In this document: one piece after another, positions 1 through 8,615 of the stretch
Layout of the letters: each line of letters starts with the position of its first letter
Numbering within the stretch: position 1 is the first letter of the stretch
Assembly (NCBI RefSeq): GCF_018128945.1
Contig: NZ_CP068393.1
Location: 2,480,001-2,544,000 of the forward strand
Source: Aristaeella hokkaidonensis
GTDB lineage: Bacteria > Bacillota > Clostridia > Christensenellales > Aristaeellaceae
DNA length: 64,000 bases
Direction of reading: 5' to 3'
Notes under the pieces: model-generated
The model's input: only the letters and a program-made list of their open reading frames with translations
What the model was told of the DNA's origin: nothing
Databases searched by the model: none
Program-made: the position numbers and the translations under genes

Positions 1-507
1 GTCAACAACCTGCTGACCCTGGCCCGACTGGACCGGAAGGAAGGGACAGCAGAGATGAAGCCCTTCGATCTCAGCCATGCGGTGCTGAACGTGGTACTGC
101 CTTTCGAAAGCACGGTCTATGAAGCCGGCAAAACGCTGGAAACGGATATTCCGGAGGGTATTGAATGCACCGGAAACGAGGAAATGATCCAGCAGCTGAC
201 CGTGATTCTGCTTTCCAACGCCCTGAAATATTCCAACGAAGGCGGACGGATTGAAGTAAGCCTGAAAGCCAGGGGAAAGCAGCGGGAACTGCGGGTGTTT
301 AACACAGGCGATCCCATTGCCCCGGAGGATCAGGAAAAGATCTTTGACCGCTTCTGGCGGGCGGATCCCGCTCACGGCAGGGAGACCGGCGGCCACGGAC
401 TGGGGCTTGCCATCGCCCGGAACATTGTGGAAACGCACAAGGGCCGGATCAGCGTGGAAAGCAGCGAAGGAAAAGGAACAGCGTTCAGCGTGATATTGAA
501 CGCTTAA
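1..507 (+). CDS. Sensor histidine kinase, C-terminal part (5' end outside window)
   Basis: The frame is open from base 1 and ends at TAA 505-507, so only the last 168 residues are present. They hold the end of the dimerisation region (NNLLTLARLD) and a complete HATPase_c domain: N box NALKYSNEGG, the DRFWRAD segment, the glycine-rich GGHGLGLAIARN lid and the final GKGTAFSV strand. This is the ATP-binding half of a membrane histidine kinase that phosphorylates a response regulator. The phospho-accepting His, sensor and partner lie upstream of the window. It converges on the ABC exporter genes, with a shared terminator between. Confidence 0.93.
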   Translation, partial: VNNLLTLARLDRKEGTAEMKPFDLSHAVLNVVLPFESTVYEAGKTLETDIPEGIECTGNEEMIQQLTVILLSNALKYSNEGGRIEVSLKARGKQRELRVFNTGDPIAPEDQEKIFDRFWRADPAHGRETGGHGLGLAIARNIVETHKGRISVESSEGKGTAFSVILNA

Positions 508-519
508 CAGATATAATGA

Positions 520-556
520 AAGCCCCGCATCAACCAACGATGCGGGGCTTGATTTT
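520..556. terminator. Bidirectional terminator between kinase and ABC exporter
   Basis: A perfect 12-bp stem (AAGCCCCGCATC 520-531 with 539-550, loop of 7) lies between two convergent genes. TTGATTTT follows on the plus strand, and TTTCATTATAT follows on the minus strand. Confidence 0.85.
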
Positions 557-2375
557 ACTGTTCAATATAGTACTGTGCCTGGGCGTCCCAGAGTTCCCGG
601 TATTTGCCCGCCGGGTTCTCCAGCAATTCCGCGTGGGTTCCCTGCTGGACGATCCGGCCTTTGTCAAACACGGTAATCTCATCACAGAACTGGCAGGAGG
701 AAAGCCGGTGGCTGATATACACCGCCGTCCGATCCTCCACCATACTGCTGAAGCCGGCGTAGACCTGGGCTTCGGCAATGGGATCCAGGGCGGCGGTGGG
801 CTCATCCAGCACGATAACCGGAGACCCTTTGTACAGTGCCCGGGCCAGCGCGATTTTCTGCGCCTCGCCGCCGGAGATTTCCACGCCCTTTTCCGACAGA
901 TCCCGGTAGAGACAGGTCTCCAGGCCGTCCGGCATTTCCCGGTACCGGTCGTACAAAGCTGCTTTCCGGATACATTCCTCCGCCTTTGCCGCGTCATAGT
1001 TTTCACCGGCCGCGATGTTTTCTCCCAGGGAGAAGGCGAAGAGTTTAAAATCCTGGAAGACGAAGGAAAACAGCTTCATATAGTCATCATAGTCGTATTC
1101 CCGGATGTCCCTGCCGTCCAGCAGGATCTGTCCTTCCGTCGGATCATAGAGGCGGCAGAGCAGCTTCACAAAGGTGGTCTTGCCCGCGCCGTTTGCCCCC
1201 ACCAGGGCCTGCTTCCGGCCCGCGCGCAGGGTGAAGTTCACATTTTGCAGCACGTCCGTCTCACTGCCGGGATACCGGAAGAAAACATTCCGGAACTCAA
1301 TGGTATGCTCCGTTCCGCTGACCGGCAGGCCGCCCTGATGTTTAGCGTCCGGAAGATCCAGGTACTCAAACAGCTTCTCCAGGTGTCCCGTATAAACCCG
1401 GTTTTCGGAAAGAATGAAGAACAGGTCGCTGAAACTCTTCACCAGCTCCATCAGGGCGCCCACATACTGAACCACGCTGCCCACCGCGAAAGCGCCCAGG
1501 CTTGCCTTGGCAACGACGTACAGGTAGCACAGCGCGTTGCAGATCCCCCGGATCAGTTCCATCCCGCCCTCGCAGGCGCTCATTCTGCCCGTTTCCCTGT
1601 CATTCAGGTTCATCTCATTCATTTTCCGCATTTCCCGGTCGGCAATCCGGTCCTGGCGGTACAGCCGCACGTCCTTTGCCCGGGTAGTTTCCGCGTACAG
1701 GGCATGGCCGTAGAACATGAAAGCCCGGTTGAACCAGACGGTGCCGTCGGTCCAGCGCTTAAAGAATTCATCCTCCTTCTTCCGGAGGCGTGAATTGATC
1801 AGACCGGACAGGATCATGAGCCCCGCGGCGGCGATAATCCAGAGCCGGGAATCCAGCAGGATATTCCCTGTTCCGGCGGTAAAGAGGGAGGCGGTCAGCG
1901 CCACGGAGGCCGCGATACCGACAATCACCTTCACCAGGGACGGGGTGTCCCAGACCAGCTGGCCCAGGCCGTTGCCGAACATGAACAGGTTTTCCTGCAC
2001 CTTCTGCCGCTGCTTCTGGATCTCCTGGTCCTCCAGGTCCGCGTAGCGCATGTTCATCTGCTTATCGGAAAAGATCTTTGTAAAGGAGTTCCACATTTTG
2101 GATTCCTTCTCGCTGACGACCCGGCTCATGGCGTTCCGGATCAGGGAGAAGGCAAAGTTGATACCCACCGCCAGCAGCACCAGCAGGATCAGGGTACCGG
2201 TATCCCGGTTTCCCTCGATTTCATTGATAATCCTGGCCGAGAACCAGACGGTCACCAGCGGCGCCAGGGCTTCCAGTACCGCGATAATCACCTTGCCCCG
2301 GATCAGCCCGGGACAGTATTTCCCCAGCATCCGGTATCCCCGGCGGGTAATGGCGATCCGATTCTTAAGCTTCAT
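555..2375 (-). CDS. ABC exporter half-transporter (TMD-NBD fusion), second of a pair
   Basis: A 606-residue fusion of an N-terminal six-helix exporter domain (about residues 1-320) and an ATPase domain with Walker A GANGAGKTT, signature SGGEAQKIALARAL and Walker B VIVLDEPTAALDP followed by the H-loop YISHRL. It should pump a peptide, lipid or drug out of the cell as a heterodimer with the preceding gene. The frame is open further upstream, but ATG 2375 is chosen because GGGAGGTGG sits just before it. The start overlaps the end of the preceding gene by 11 bases, which suggests translational coupling. The substrate is unknown; the nearby membrane protease hints at a peptide. Confidence 0.92.
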   Translation of the reverse strand: MKLKNRIAITRRGYRMLGKYCPGLIRGKVIIAVLEALAPLVTVWFSARIINEIEGNRDTGTLILLVLLAVGINFAFSLIRNAMSRVVSEKESKMWNSFTKIFSDKQMNMRYADLEDQEIQKQRQKVQENLFMFGNGLGQLVWDTPSLVKVIVGIAASVALTASLFTAGTGNILLDSRLWIIAAAGLMILSGLINSRLRKKEDEFFKRWTDGTVWFNRAFMFYGHALYAETTRAKDVRLYRQDRIADREMRKMNEMNLNDRETGRMSACEGGMELIRGICNALCYLYVVAKASLGAFAVGSVVQYVGALMELVKSFSDLFFILSENRVYTGHLEKLFEYLDLPDAKHQGGLPVSGTEHTIEFRNVFFRYPGSETDVLQNVNFTLRAGRKQALVGANGAGKTTFVKLLCRLYDPTEGQILLDGRDIREYDYDDYMKLFSFVFQDFKLFAFSLGENIAAGENYDAAKAEECIRKAALYDRYREMPDGLETCLYRDLSEKGVEISGGEAQKIALARALYKGSPVIVLDEPTAALDPIAEAQVYAGFSSMVEDRTAVYISHRLSSCQFCDEITVFDKGRIVQQGTHAELLENPAGKYRELWDAQAQYYIEQ

Positions 2376-4194
2376 CGTGATCCACCTCCCCTTCCGGGTT
2401 CTCACGGTAATATTTTGCCTGTGTCTCGAAAAGCTCATAGTAACTGCCCTTTTTCGCGAGCAGTTCCTCATGCGTCCCCTCTTCCGCGATCTGCCCGTGA
2501 TCGATCAGCACAATGCGGTGGCAGAAGCGGGTGGAAGCCAGGCGGTGGGAAATAAAGATGGTGGTTTTTCCCTGCATGACCTCATCATAGGTTTCATACA
2601 GGCGGTTTTCAGATACCGGATCCAGCGCCGCCGTCGGTTCGTCCAGCACAATCACCGGAGCGTTCCTGTACAAAGCCCGGGCCAGCAGCAGCTTCTGGGT
2701 TTCGCCGCCGGACAGGTTGATGCCGTCGTCCCAGAAAGCCCGGTTGTATTTGCTCTTCACGCCTTCGGGCAGGGAAGACACCTTCTCCCACAGACCCGCC
2801 TGCTTCAGGCAGGTTTCCACCCGTTCGTGATCTACATTCAGCTCTTCCTCCTCCGCCACGATCTCCTCAATCGTGACCGGCAGCAGGGAATAATCCTGGA
2901 ATACCGCGCCGAAAAGGCGGTAGTATTCTTCCCGGTTATATTCACGGATATCGGTTCCGTTATAGGTGACCGTTCCCTCCGTTGGTTCCGTCAGGCCGCA
3001 GAGCAGCTTCACCAGCGTGGTTTTGCCGGCACCGTTGAGGCCGACCACCGCCAGGTGCTCTCCCGGCTCCAGCGCCAGGCTGAAGTGATGGATCACGTCT
3101 TCCCCTTCCGCGTCATAGCGGAAGCTGACGTCCTTCAGTTCAATCCTTTCCGGAGAATCCAGGCTGCCGACCGGCTTTCCTCCCTCCCGCCGGTAGGTTT
3201 CCGGGTATTCCAGGTAGGAGCGGAAGCGGTTCATGGCCTGGTTCAGCCGCTGCAGATCCGTGATTTGGCCCAGCAGGCTGCCCAGCCAGGCGGAGAATCC
3301 CGCCACTACATTGAAATACAGCACAAACTCCGCTACGGAGATTTTCCCCTCCAGCGCCAGGTACAGCAGGAAGGCGTAGGTAACTGCCTCCCGGAGGAAA
3401 CCCAGGGCGCTGTCCGCCGCGGACACGCCAAAGAGCTTCGCCGTATAGCTCCGGTACCAGCCCAGCAGGCCTTTCAGGTTTTTATCATAAATGCCGTTCA
3501 GCCAGTCCACCATCCGGTAAAGCCGGATATCCTTTGCGGCCCGGAGGTCATCCGACGCTTCCGTAACGTACCGCAGCCGCTGCTCATAACCGGACTTTTC
3601 GCCCACCGTTCCCTCGATCCATTTGTTGATCCGCCGGTTCAGGAAAAAGCTGACCAGCGTGGTCAGGCAGAGGAAAAGGATCAGCAGGGGATGCAGGGTA
3701 AACAGGATGCCGGCAAACGCCAGGAAGCCCAGCAGGTTGGAAAAGAACAGCACGACGGCGTCATAGGTCTGGGCGTAATAGGAAAAGTTGCCATTGCAGC
3801 TGCCGAAGCTCTCGCTCTGCAGCTTCCGGAAATGCTCGTTCTCCTGGTTCCTGTAATCGGTGGTCAGGCCTTTGCGGGTGATCAGCCGCAGGAAGAAGGT
3901 GTTCATTGTGAACTTGTTCCAGTAGATCAGCTGGTTCATGTACTTCTGCAGGCCGCCCAGCAGGGCCAGCGCACCGGTCAGACAGGCTGTGACAAGGAGC
4001 AGCTGCCGCAGCGGCTTTCCGTCCGTGATCTGTTCTATCACCACCTTCGGCAGGAAGGCGGTGACCACCGGCACCAGGCAGTTGACCAGGATGACCAGCA
4101 GGCAGAAAAACAGCAGCTTCGGACAGCCCTTCCTGGTGGACCGGACACAGTAGGCCAGGTTCTGATGGAATGAATACTTCTTTTCCTGTTCCAT
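2365..4194 (-). CDS. ABC exporter half-transporter (TMD-NBD fusion), first of a pair
   Basis: 609 residues with an N-terminal exporter membrane domain (helices near residues 25-50, 60-80, 140-190 and 250-290) and an ATPase with Walker A GLNGAGKTT, signature LSGGETQKLLLARAL and Walker B VIVLDEPTAALDP. It is clearly related to the downstream gene, and the two overlap by 11 bases, so they probably form one heterodimeric exporter. Start ATG 4194 lies 16 bases after the M50-like protease gene, giving a three-gene operon (protease, exporter, exporter). No precursor peptide was found nearby. Confidence 0.92.
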   Translation of the reverse strand: MEQEKKYSFHQNLAYCVRSTRKGCPKLLFFCLLVILVNCLVPVVTAFLPKVVIEQITDGKPLRQLLLVTACLTGALALLGGLQKYMNQLIYWNKFTMNTFFLRLITRKGLTTDYRNQENEHFRKLQSESFGSCNGNFSYYAQTYDAVVLFFSNLLGFLAFAGILFTLHPLLILFLCLTTLVSFFLNRRINKWIEGTVGEKSGYEQRLRYVTEASDDLRAAKDIRLYRMVDWLNGIYDKNLKGLLGWYRSYTAKLFGVSAADSALGFLREAVTYAFLLYLALEGKISVAEFVLYFNVVAGFSAWLGSLLGQITDLQRLNQAMNRFRSYLEYPETYRREGGKPVGSLDSPERIELKDVSFRYDAEGEDVIHHFSLALEPGEHLAVVGLNGAGKTTLVKLLCGLTEPTEGTVTYNGTDIREYNREEYYRLFGAVFQDYSLLPVTIEEIVAEEEELNVDHERVETCLKQAGLWEKVSSLPEGVKSKYNRAFWDDGINLSGGETQKLLLARALYRNAPVIVLDEPTAALDPVSENRLYETYDEVMQGKTTIFISHRLASTRFCHRIVLIDHGQIAEEGTHEELLAKKGSYYELFETQAKYYRENPEGEVDHDEA

Positions 4195-4210
4195 GGGAAT
4201 CCTTTCCTTG

Positions 4211-5353
4211 TTATACAGCGGCTGCCTCCCGGGCAGTCTCCATCAATTCACGCTCAATGGTAATATCATTGGGATTCGGATATGTGCGGGCGGCTTTTTC
4301 AAATGCTTCCATGACTGTCTGTGCCTTCTCCGGATCTTTTTCCGCCAGCAGGGCATAAGCATACTCCGTGCGGAGCACAGAGGGATACTTTTTCATGGAC
4401 TTCATGAACTTTAACTGGTCCTTCGTCCGCAGGGCCTCCAACGCTTCAGGCCGGTTTTCCCTGATCAGTTCCACATAGAGCCGGTCGCAGACCAGCATCT
4501 TCCGGAGCACACCCGGAATGCCGTTATTCTGTGAAAGCAGGCGCTCCATCAGGGCGTCAGCCTCCTCAAACCTGCCCTGTTCCATCAGGCGGCTGCAGGC
4601 AACCGCGCCAAGGGAAGAGGTGATGCCGTTCTTCATCCCCTCTTCATCGGGAACTGCAAACCATTCTTCCGGCATATCCCTGAGGCAGACGCCCCGGGCT
4701 GAAAGCTCATTCATTTTCATCGTCGTCCAGAAAGCCCGTACAGCCTCCGGGCTCCGGGCAAGATCCCATGCGTTGCGGCCGTCATTGTTCGCCAGGCTCA
4801 TCCTGAGCGGTAGGCCGTTCATCAGCGCGTAAGCAATGCCCGTCACCAGCATCATCAGCAGGAACGGCCGAAAGAGCGAACCGGCCGGACACAGCAGAAC
4901 GAGTCCGCCGGATATCGCCGAAGCAATCAGGTTCATGATGGCTCCGCCATAGTTGTACAGCTGCACGGGCATTTTCCCGTCTTTCAGGTCCGGCGGCGCC
5001 ATCAGGCACTGTCCGCCGGTTCCGGCAATAGACATCCGCTTGAACCGGATCCGGTCGTCGTCCTTCATCCACATAAAACTGGAAACGCGGAAGGAAATAA
5101 ACCTGTATCCGGTCAGCAGGCCGAACACCAGATGACCCGCCTCATGGATAATAATCTGCAGGATCAGCGCCGCGCACATGGAAACAAGCGCTACCAGGAT
5201 TTTCAGGATCTTGTCCCCGCGTGACGCTCCCGCCGTTTCCGGTCCGTCCAGGAACTTCATAAACAGTATGCCGCATGCCGCGCCAATCAGCACAAAGCAT
5301 ACCGGTATCAGGATCTGCCCGATCTTTTTTTTCTTCGTTTCTTTCTGACTCAT
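4211..5353 (-). CDS. M50-family-like membrane zinc metalloprotease
   Basis: 380 residues. After a short lysine-rich cytoplasmic start there is a helix (about 20-40), then a hydrophobic segment carrying the zinc motif HEAGH in IIIHEAGHLVFGLLTGYRF, then further helices around residues 135-190 and a soluble C-terminal half of about 190 residues with helical, TPR-like spacing. HExxH inside a membrane helix is the mark of M50 (site-2-protease type) enzymes, which cut substrates in the membrane. A TTG 33 bases upstream lacks a ribosome site, while ATG 5353 follows AAAGGGAAAAGGG, so ATG was chosen. First gene of the exporter operon; processing of an exported peptide or of a regulator are both plausible. 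Confidence 0.8.
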   Translation of the reverse strand: MSQKETKKKKIGQILIPVCFVLIGAACGILFMKFLDGPETAGASRGDKILKILVALVSMCAALILQIIIHEAGHLVFGLLTGYRFISFRVSSFMWMKDDDRIRFKRMSIAGTGGQCLMAPPDLKDGKMPVQLYNYGGAIMNLIASAISGGLVLLCPAGSLFRPFLLMMLVTGIAYALMNGLPLRMSLANNDGRNAWDLARSPEAVRAFWTTMKMNELSARGVCLRDMPEEWFAVPDEEGMKNGITSSLGAVACSRLMEQGRFEEADALMERLLSQNNGIPGVLRKMLVCDRLYVELIRENRPEALEALRTKDQLKFMKSMKKYPSVLRTEYAYALLAEKDPEKAQTVMEAFEKAARTYPNPNDITIERELMETAREAAAV

Positions 5354-5404
5354 GTTCCCTTTTCCCTTTACAGTGTTCTGTTCCAATATTGCTTTATCCG
5401 GGCA

Positions 5405-5413
5405 AGTATACCA
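5405..5413 (-). promoter_or_regulatory. Extended -10 promoter of the protease-exporter operon
   Basis: The minus strand reads TGGTATACT, a TGn-extended -10 with one mismatch to TATAAT, about 52 bases before ATG 5353. No good -35 is visible. Confidence 0.55.
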
Positions 5414-5473
5414 TACATCGCCGGAAAGCTGAACAAAGGGAAGAAAAGAATTTGTAAAAACCGCAAATATGTA

Positions 5474-5502
5474 TTTTCATCTGTTTTGTTCTATTCTATA
5501 AT
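5474..5502 (+). promoter_or_regulatory. Sigma-A promoter of the C39-like gene
   Basis: TTTTCA (5474-5479), 17-base spacer, TATAAT (5497-5502), about 48 bases before the start codon. Confidence 0.65.
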
Positions 5503-5549
5503 ATCCCTGTCGGCATTCCTTTTCTCAACTGAATACGGAGGTGATTGAT

Positions 5550-6305
5550 TTGAAAAGAACCTTTTTGTTTTTCCTGATCCTGGTGCTGTGTGTGACATGC
5601 GCCGTTTTCTCCTCTTCCGCGGAAAACAGGACGATCCTGCCCCCGGGCGGATATCCCACCGCACAGGACGACGAAGGCGCGGACGCGTATAACGGCGCCC
5701 TGGATCATACGGATTCCCGCTATTACACGATCGTGGATTATTTCTGGCTGGAGCCGGAGGACGACCTGCGGATCCTGCCCCAGTTCCGGACCTACCAGCA
5801 GACCACGGAATATACCTGCGGCGCCGCCTCCGCCCTGATGGTCCTGTACCGTTTCGGCGAGGAAACCTATGACGAAATGGCGCTGGCTGAAGCCATGAAG
5901 ACCGACCCGGAAAAAGGCACCACCGTGGAAGGCATGGCGGAGTTCTTTACCGGCCTCGGCTGGGACGTGGATTACCATGCGGACACGGAATACCGCTTTG
6001 AGGACATCGAAACCTGGCGGGCCTACCTGACAGGGCAGCTGGATGCAGGAATCCCGGTCATGGTGGACTGGGAGGACTGGGCCGGCCACTGGCAGGTCAT
6101 CGTCGGCCTGGACGGCTGCGGCACAGAGGATCCCTATGACGACGTGCTGATCCTGGCGGATCCCTATGACATCACCGACCACTGCCAGGACGGATTCTAT
6201 ATCTTCCCCTTCGGCCGTTTCTTTGACATGTGGCGGGAAGGCCCCTGCGCTGCCAAGGACGAGCCCTACGTCCAGCCCTTTGTCGTGGCGAAGCCCGCTG
6301 CCTGA
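5550..6305 (+). CDS. Secreted C39-like papain-fold peptidase
   Basis: 251 residues with a signal peptide (KRTFLFFLILVLCVTCAVFSSSAEN). A peptidase_C39_2-like domain follows: Q-x(5)-C in QTTEYTCGAASALMVLYRFG supplies the oxyanion Gln and nucleophile Cys, and GHWQVIVGLD supplies the His, with Asp in the following LADPYD. It should act outside the cell on peptides. GTG 5541 abuts the ribosome site, while TTG 5550 has GGAGGTGA at proper spacing, so TTG was chosen. It is transcribed alone from its own promoter and followed by a terminator. A non-proteolytic role cannot be excluded. Confidence 0.8.
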   Translation: MKRTFLFFLILVLCVTCAVFSSSAENRTILPPGGYPTAQDDEGADAYNGALDHTDSRYYTIVDYFWLEPEDDLRILPQFRTYQQTTEYTCGAASALMVLYRFGEETYDEMALAEAMKTDPEKGTTVEGMAEFFTGLGWDVDYHADTEYRFEDIETWRAYLTGQLDAGIPVMVDWEDWAGHWQVIVGLDGCGTEDPYDDVLILADPYDITDHCQDGFYIFPFGRFFDMWREGPCAAKDEPYVQPFVVAKPAA

Positions 6306-6324
6306 TTCCTGTCATCGTTTACCG

Positions 6325-6362
6325 CAATCCGCCGGTTCTCCTGGCGGATTGTTTTTCTTTTA
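6325..6362 (+). terminator. Rho-independent terminator
   Basis: Nine-bp stem CAATCCGCC (6325-6333) with GGCGGATTG (6343-6351), followed by TTTTTCTTTT. Confidence 0.9.
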
Positions 6363-6377
6363 TTCATTGAATATAAT
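6349..6377 (+). promoter_or_regulatory. Sigma-A promoter of the first ECF sigma module
   Basis: TTGTTT (6349-6354), 17-base spacer, TATAAT (6372-6377). The -35 overlaps the end of the preceding terminator. Confidence 0.55.
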
Positions 6378-6489
6378 GAATCCCTGACAGGTTTTTCATG
6401 CAGAAAACAGAATCCCGAAAAAAAAACCGGTACCACCCGAAATAATCCCCGGGTCCTTCCGTCCAATAAGTGAAAGGGGTGAGCAGCAG

Positions 6490-7008
6490 ATGCAGAGGAT
6501 CAAGGCGCCTGATCCTGTCCTGGAACAGACCTTCACGGAACTGGTCAATGCCCATCAGACATCCCTGCTGCGCATGTGTTACCTGAACCTTCACGATTCG
6601 GGACTGGCAGAAGACGCGGTACAGGAGACCTTTGTGAAAGCCTACCGGGCATTACCGTCATTCCGCGGGGATTGCGATCCCAAAACCTGGCTGATGCGGA
6701 TCGCCATCAACACCTGCAGGGATATGCAGCGGGGAGCCTGGCTGAAGCATATCAGCCGCACGGTCACACTGGACCAGCTGGCAGAACCTTCCGAAAGCTT
6801 TTCGGAGGACGCGGTGGCCGTGAATATGGAGATTGCCCGCCTGCCCGTGAAACTCCGGGAAGCCGTGCTGCTCTACTATTATCAGAACATGAAGATCGAA
6901 GAGGTCGCCGATGTCCTGGGAATCGGAATCTCTTCGGCCTCAGAACGATTGAAAAGAGCAAAGGAGAAGCTGCGCACCGCGCTGAAGGAGGTGTATTTCA
7001 ATGAGTGA
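6490..7008 (+). CDS. ECF-type RNA polymerase sigma factor (module 1)
   Basis: 172 residues with the two ECF domains: region 2 (residues about 15-85, with LLRMCYLNL, EDAVQETFVKAYR and KTWLMRIAINTCRD) and region 4 (about 110-168, with LPVKLREAVLLYYYQ and a helix-turn-helix EEVADVLGIGISSASERLKRAKEKL). It directs RNA polymerase to a small regulon. ATG 6490 follows AAAGGGGTGAG. The next gene starts 8 bases before its stop, so the pair is co-translated. Clear paralogue of the factor at 13548. Confidence 0.93.
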   Translation: MQRIKAPDPVLEQTFTELVNAHQTSLLRMCYLNLHDSGLAEDAVQETFVKAYRALPSFRGDCDPKTWLMRIAINTCRDMQRGAWLKHISRTVTLDQLAEPSESFSEDAVAVNMEIARLPVKLREAVLLYYYQNMKIEEVADVLGIGISSASERLKRAKEKLRTALKEVYFNE

Positions 7009-8224
7009 GCAGAGAGATAAAGCATTCGTGCAGCATGCCATTGATACCGGCCTTGAATCCATGCAGGGCAATCCCTTCCTGGCGCAGCGGATCATGAACC
7101 AGGAAAGGACGGAACAACCGGTTATGAAAAAGAAAATATCCTTCGCGTTTATCCTCGCGATGATCCTGCTGCTTGTCAGCATTGCCACCGCTGTGGCGGG
7201 AGCCGTCAATGAAGACTTTAACACCTGGCTGTACGGAATCTGGCCGGAAGCAGCAATGAAGCTGATGCCGGTAGACATGAGCTGTGAAAACAAAGGAATC
7301 CGGATGGAAGTCATCAGCGCCGTAAACGAAGGTTCCCAGGTATATGTGACTTTTTCCATGCAGGATCTGGAAGGAGATCGGATTACCCGGAACACAACAG
7401 CCGACGTGTCCGCACAGTCCGGCAGTATCAATACTTCCTTCTCCCAGACCGCCGAACCCCTGTATCAGCCGGACAACAAAACCATGGTTTTCGGCTGGAG
7501 AATAAGGTTTGACGACAACCTGCAGGAACACAAAACGCTGACGTTTTCCGTAGACAGTCTCATTCCTGATCAAATACAGTTTATAGACCTGCTGCCGCTG
7601 TATCGGCAATACGCAGCCGGGGCAAAGACCATGCCCGTTCCGGAAAATGCCAGCGCCTTAAGGAATGCCAGGCCGGATGAAATACGCCAGTCCGGCCCGG
7701 CAGGCAGCTCCGATCCTGATTCCCTGCCAGAGGAAGACCTGGCGTTCCTTTGCTACGCCAATGGCCAGGAAACAGACATCCCGGAGGGAATGCGCGTACT
7801 GGACAACCACAGCGCTCTGGAAATCCCCCTGACCGAAGACGTCGCCCTGTCAGGGATCGGAATGGTGGACGGTCAGCTGCATGTACAGATCCATATGTTT
7901 AGCAAGGGATACCATCCTGTCAATCCCGATCACGATACAGGCTACTGGATCAACATGTACGACGCAGCAGCAGACAAAATCTTTACCTCCAGGGCCCGGT
8001 ACACAGATCCGGATAAGCTGCCCAACGGGATCAGTGAAATACTCTGGAATGAGAGTCTTAAGAACGGCAGGAAAGAGTATTGGCGTGAATGGATCTTCGC
8101 GGTTGATACAGAGCCGACCGAAGCACAGAAACTGCACGCGGAAATCCATACTTATAACGGATCAGTTGACGGTCCGTGGCAGGCTGATATTCCGCTCCGC
8201 CTGATCCGGAAATCCCATCAATAA
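7001..8224 (+). CDS. Membrane-anchored partner of ECF sigma (DUF4179-like, putative anti-sigma)
   Basis: 407 residues: about 45 cytoplasmic residues with NPFLAQRIM, one membrane helix (KKKISFAFILAMILLLVSIATAV), then an outer domain rich in beta-strands. This layout and the 8-base overlap with the sigma gene fit the DUF4179 proteins commonly paired with ECF factors in Firmicutes, which are thought to hold sigma at the membrane until a signal arrives. No zinc-finger anti-sigma motif is visible, so its role is inferred from position and layout. It shares N-terminal sequence with the paralogue at 14068, but their outer domains differ. Confidence 0.8.
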   Translation: MSEQRDKAFVQHAIDTGLESMQGNPFLAQRIMNQERTEQPVMKKKISFAFILAMILLLVSIATAVAGAVNEDFNTWLYGIWPEAAMKLMPVDMSCENKGIRMEVISAVNEGSQVYVTFSMQDLEGDRITRNTTADVSAQSGSINTSFSQTAEPLYQPDNKTMVFGWRIRFDDNLQEHKTLTFSVDSLIPDQIQFIDLLPLYRQYAAGAKTMPVPENASALRNARPDEIRQSGPAGSSDPDSLPEEDLAFLCYANGQETDIPEGMRVLDNHSALEIPLTEDVALSGIGMVDGQLHVQIHMFSKGYHPVNPDHDTGYWINMYDAAADKIFTSRARYTDPDKLPNGISEILWNESLKNGRKEYWREWIFAVDTEPTEAQKLHAEIHTYNGSVDGPWQADIPLRLIRKSHQ

Positions 8225-8232
8225 AACCATAA

Positions 8233-8261
8233 AGCCCGGCGCTGCAAACCAGCGCCGGGCT
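8233..8261. terminator. Bidirectional terminator
   Basis: A perfect 12-bp stem AGCCCGGCGCTG / CAGCGCCGGGCT. On the minus strand it is followed by TTTATGGTTTTATT, so it can end the small minus-strand gene at 8298 as well as the plus-strand gene. Confidence 0.85.
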
Positions 8262-8297
8262 GTCTCTATGCTTGTGTCATGTCGTCAGAACCGTATG

Positions 8298-8444
8298 TCA
8301 GTCCCCGTCGGGCCCGCACTCATTCTTTGCGCTGCCGTCCCTGTAAGTCTGCTCATACGGATCGGGCCATTCTCCCTCTTCGGGATCCGGAGGAATCACG
8401 TCCGTGTATTCCTTCGCCAGCTGATCTCTCTTCAGTTCACTCAC
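8298..8444 (-). CDS. Small acidic protein, 48 residues, function unknown
   Basis: GTG 8444 is preceded by AAAGGAGG with 9 bases spacing, and an extended -10 lies about 80 bases upstream (8523-8531). The gene converges on a bidirectional terminator. The protein is acidic and proline/tyrosine-rich (YTDVIPPDPEEGEWPDPYEQ), with no membrane segment and one Cys near the end. I do not recognise it. The frame stays open upstream to 8579, but the ribosome site marks GTG 8444. Reality rests on promoter, ribosome site and terminator together. Confidence 0.55.
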   Translation of the reverse strand: MSELKRDQLAKEYTDVIPPDPEEGEWPDPYEQTYRDGSAKNECGPDGD

Positions 8445-8522
8445 GGTCAACAGCCTCCTTTCTTCTATGAATGCTCCGGCGGTTTCGCCGTCCTGACACA
8501 TACTTTTTCTCTCTCTGGAATC

Positions 8523-8531
8523 AGTATACCA
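8523..8531 (-). promoter_or_regulatory. Extended -10 promoter for the small minus-strand gene
   Basis: The minus strand reads TGGTATACT. It lies back to back with the plus-strand promoter at 8538-8566. Confidence 0.5.
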
Positions 8532-8537
8532 CATTTC

Positions 8538-8566
8538 TGGCAAACCGTCTCTGTTAATGATATAAT
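8538..8566 (+). promoter_or_regulatory. Sigma-A promoter of the phosphotransferase gene
   Basis: TGGCAA (8538-8543), 17-base spacer, perfect TATAAT (8561-8566). The -35 is weak. Confidence 0.55.
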
Positions 8567-8615
8567 TTCTGTTAACCAATGACCACTGAACAATATGAAG
8601 GAGACCGGACGACAG

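Noticed and set aside
516..4173. Long open frames on the plus strand opposite the two ABC exporter genes (for example 516-1793 and 2050-4173)
   Set aside because: They mirror the codon bias of the minus-strand genes, which carry clear Walker and signature motifs; the plus-strand translations show no domain and have no ribosome site.
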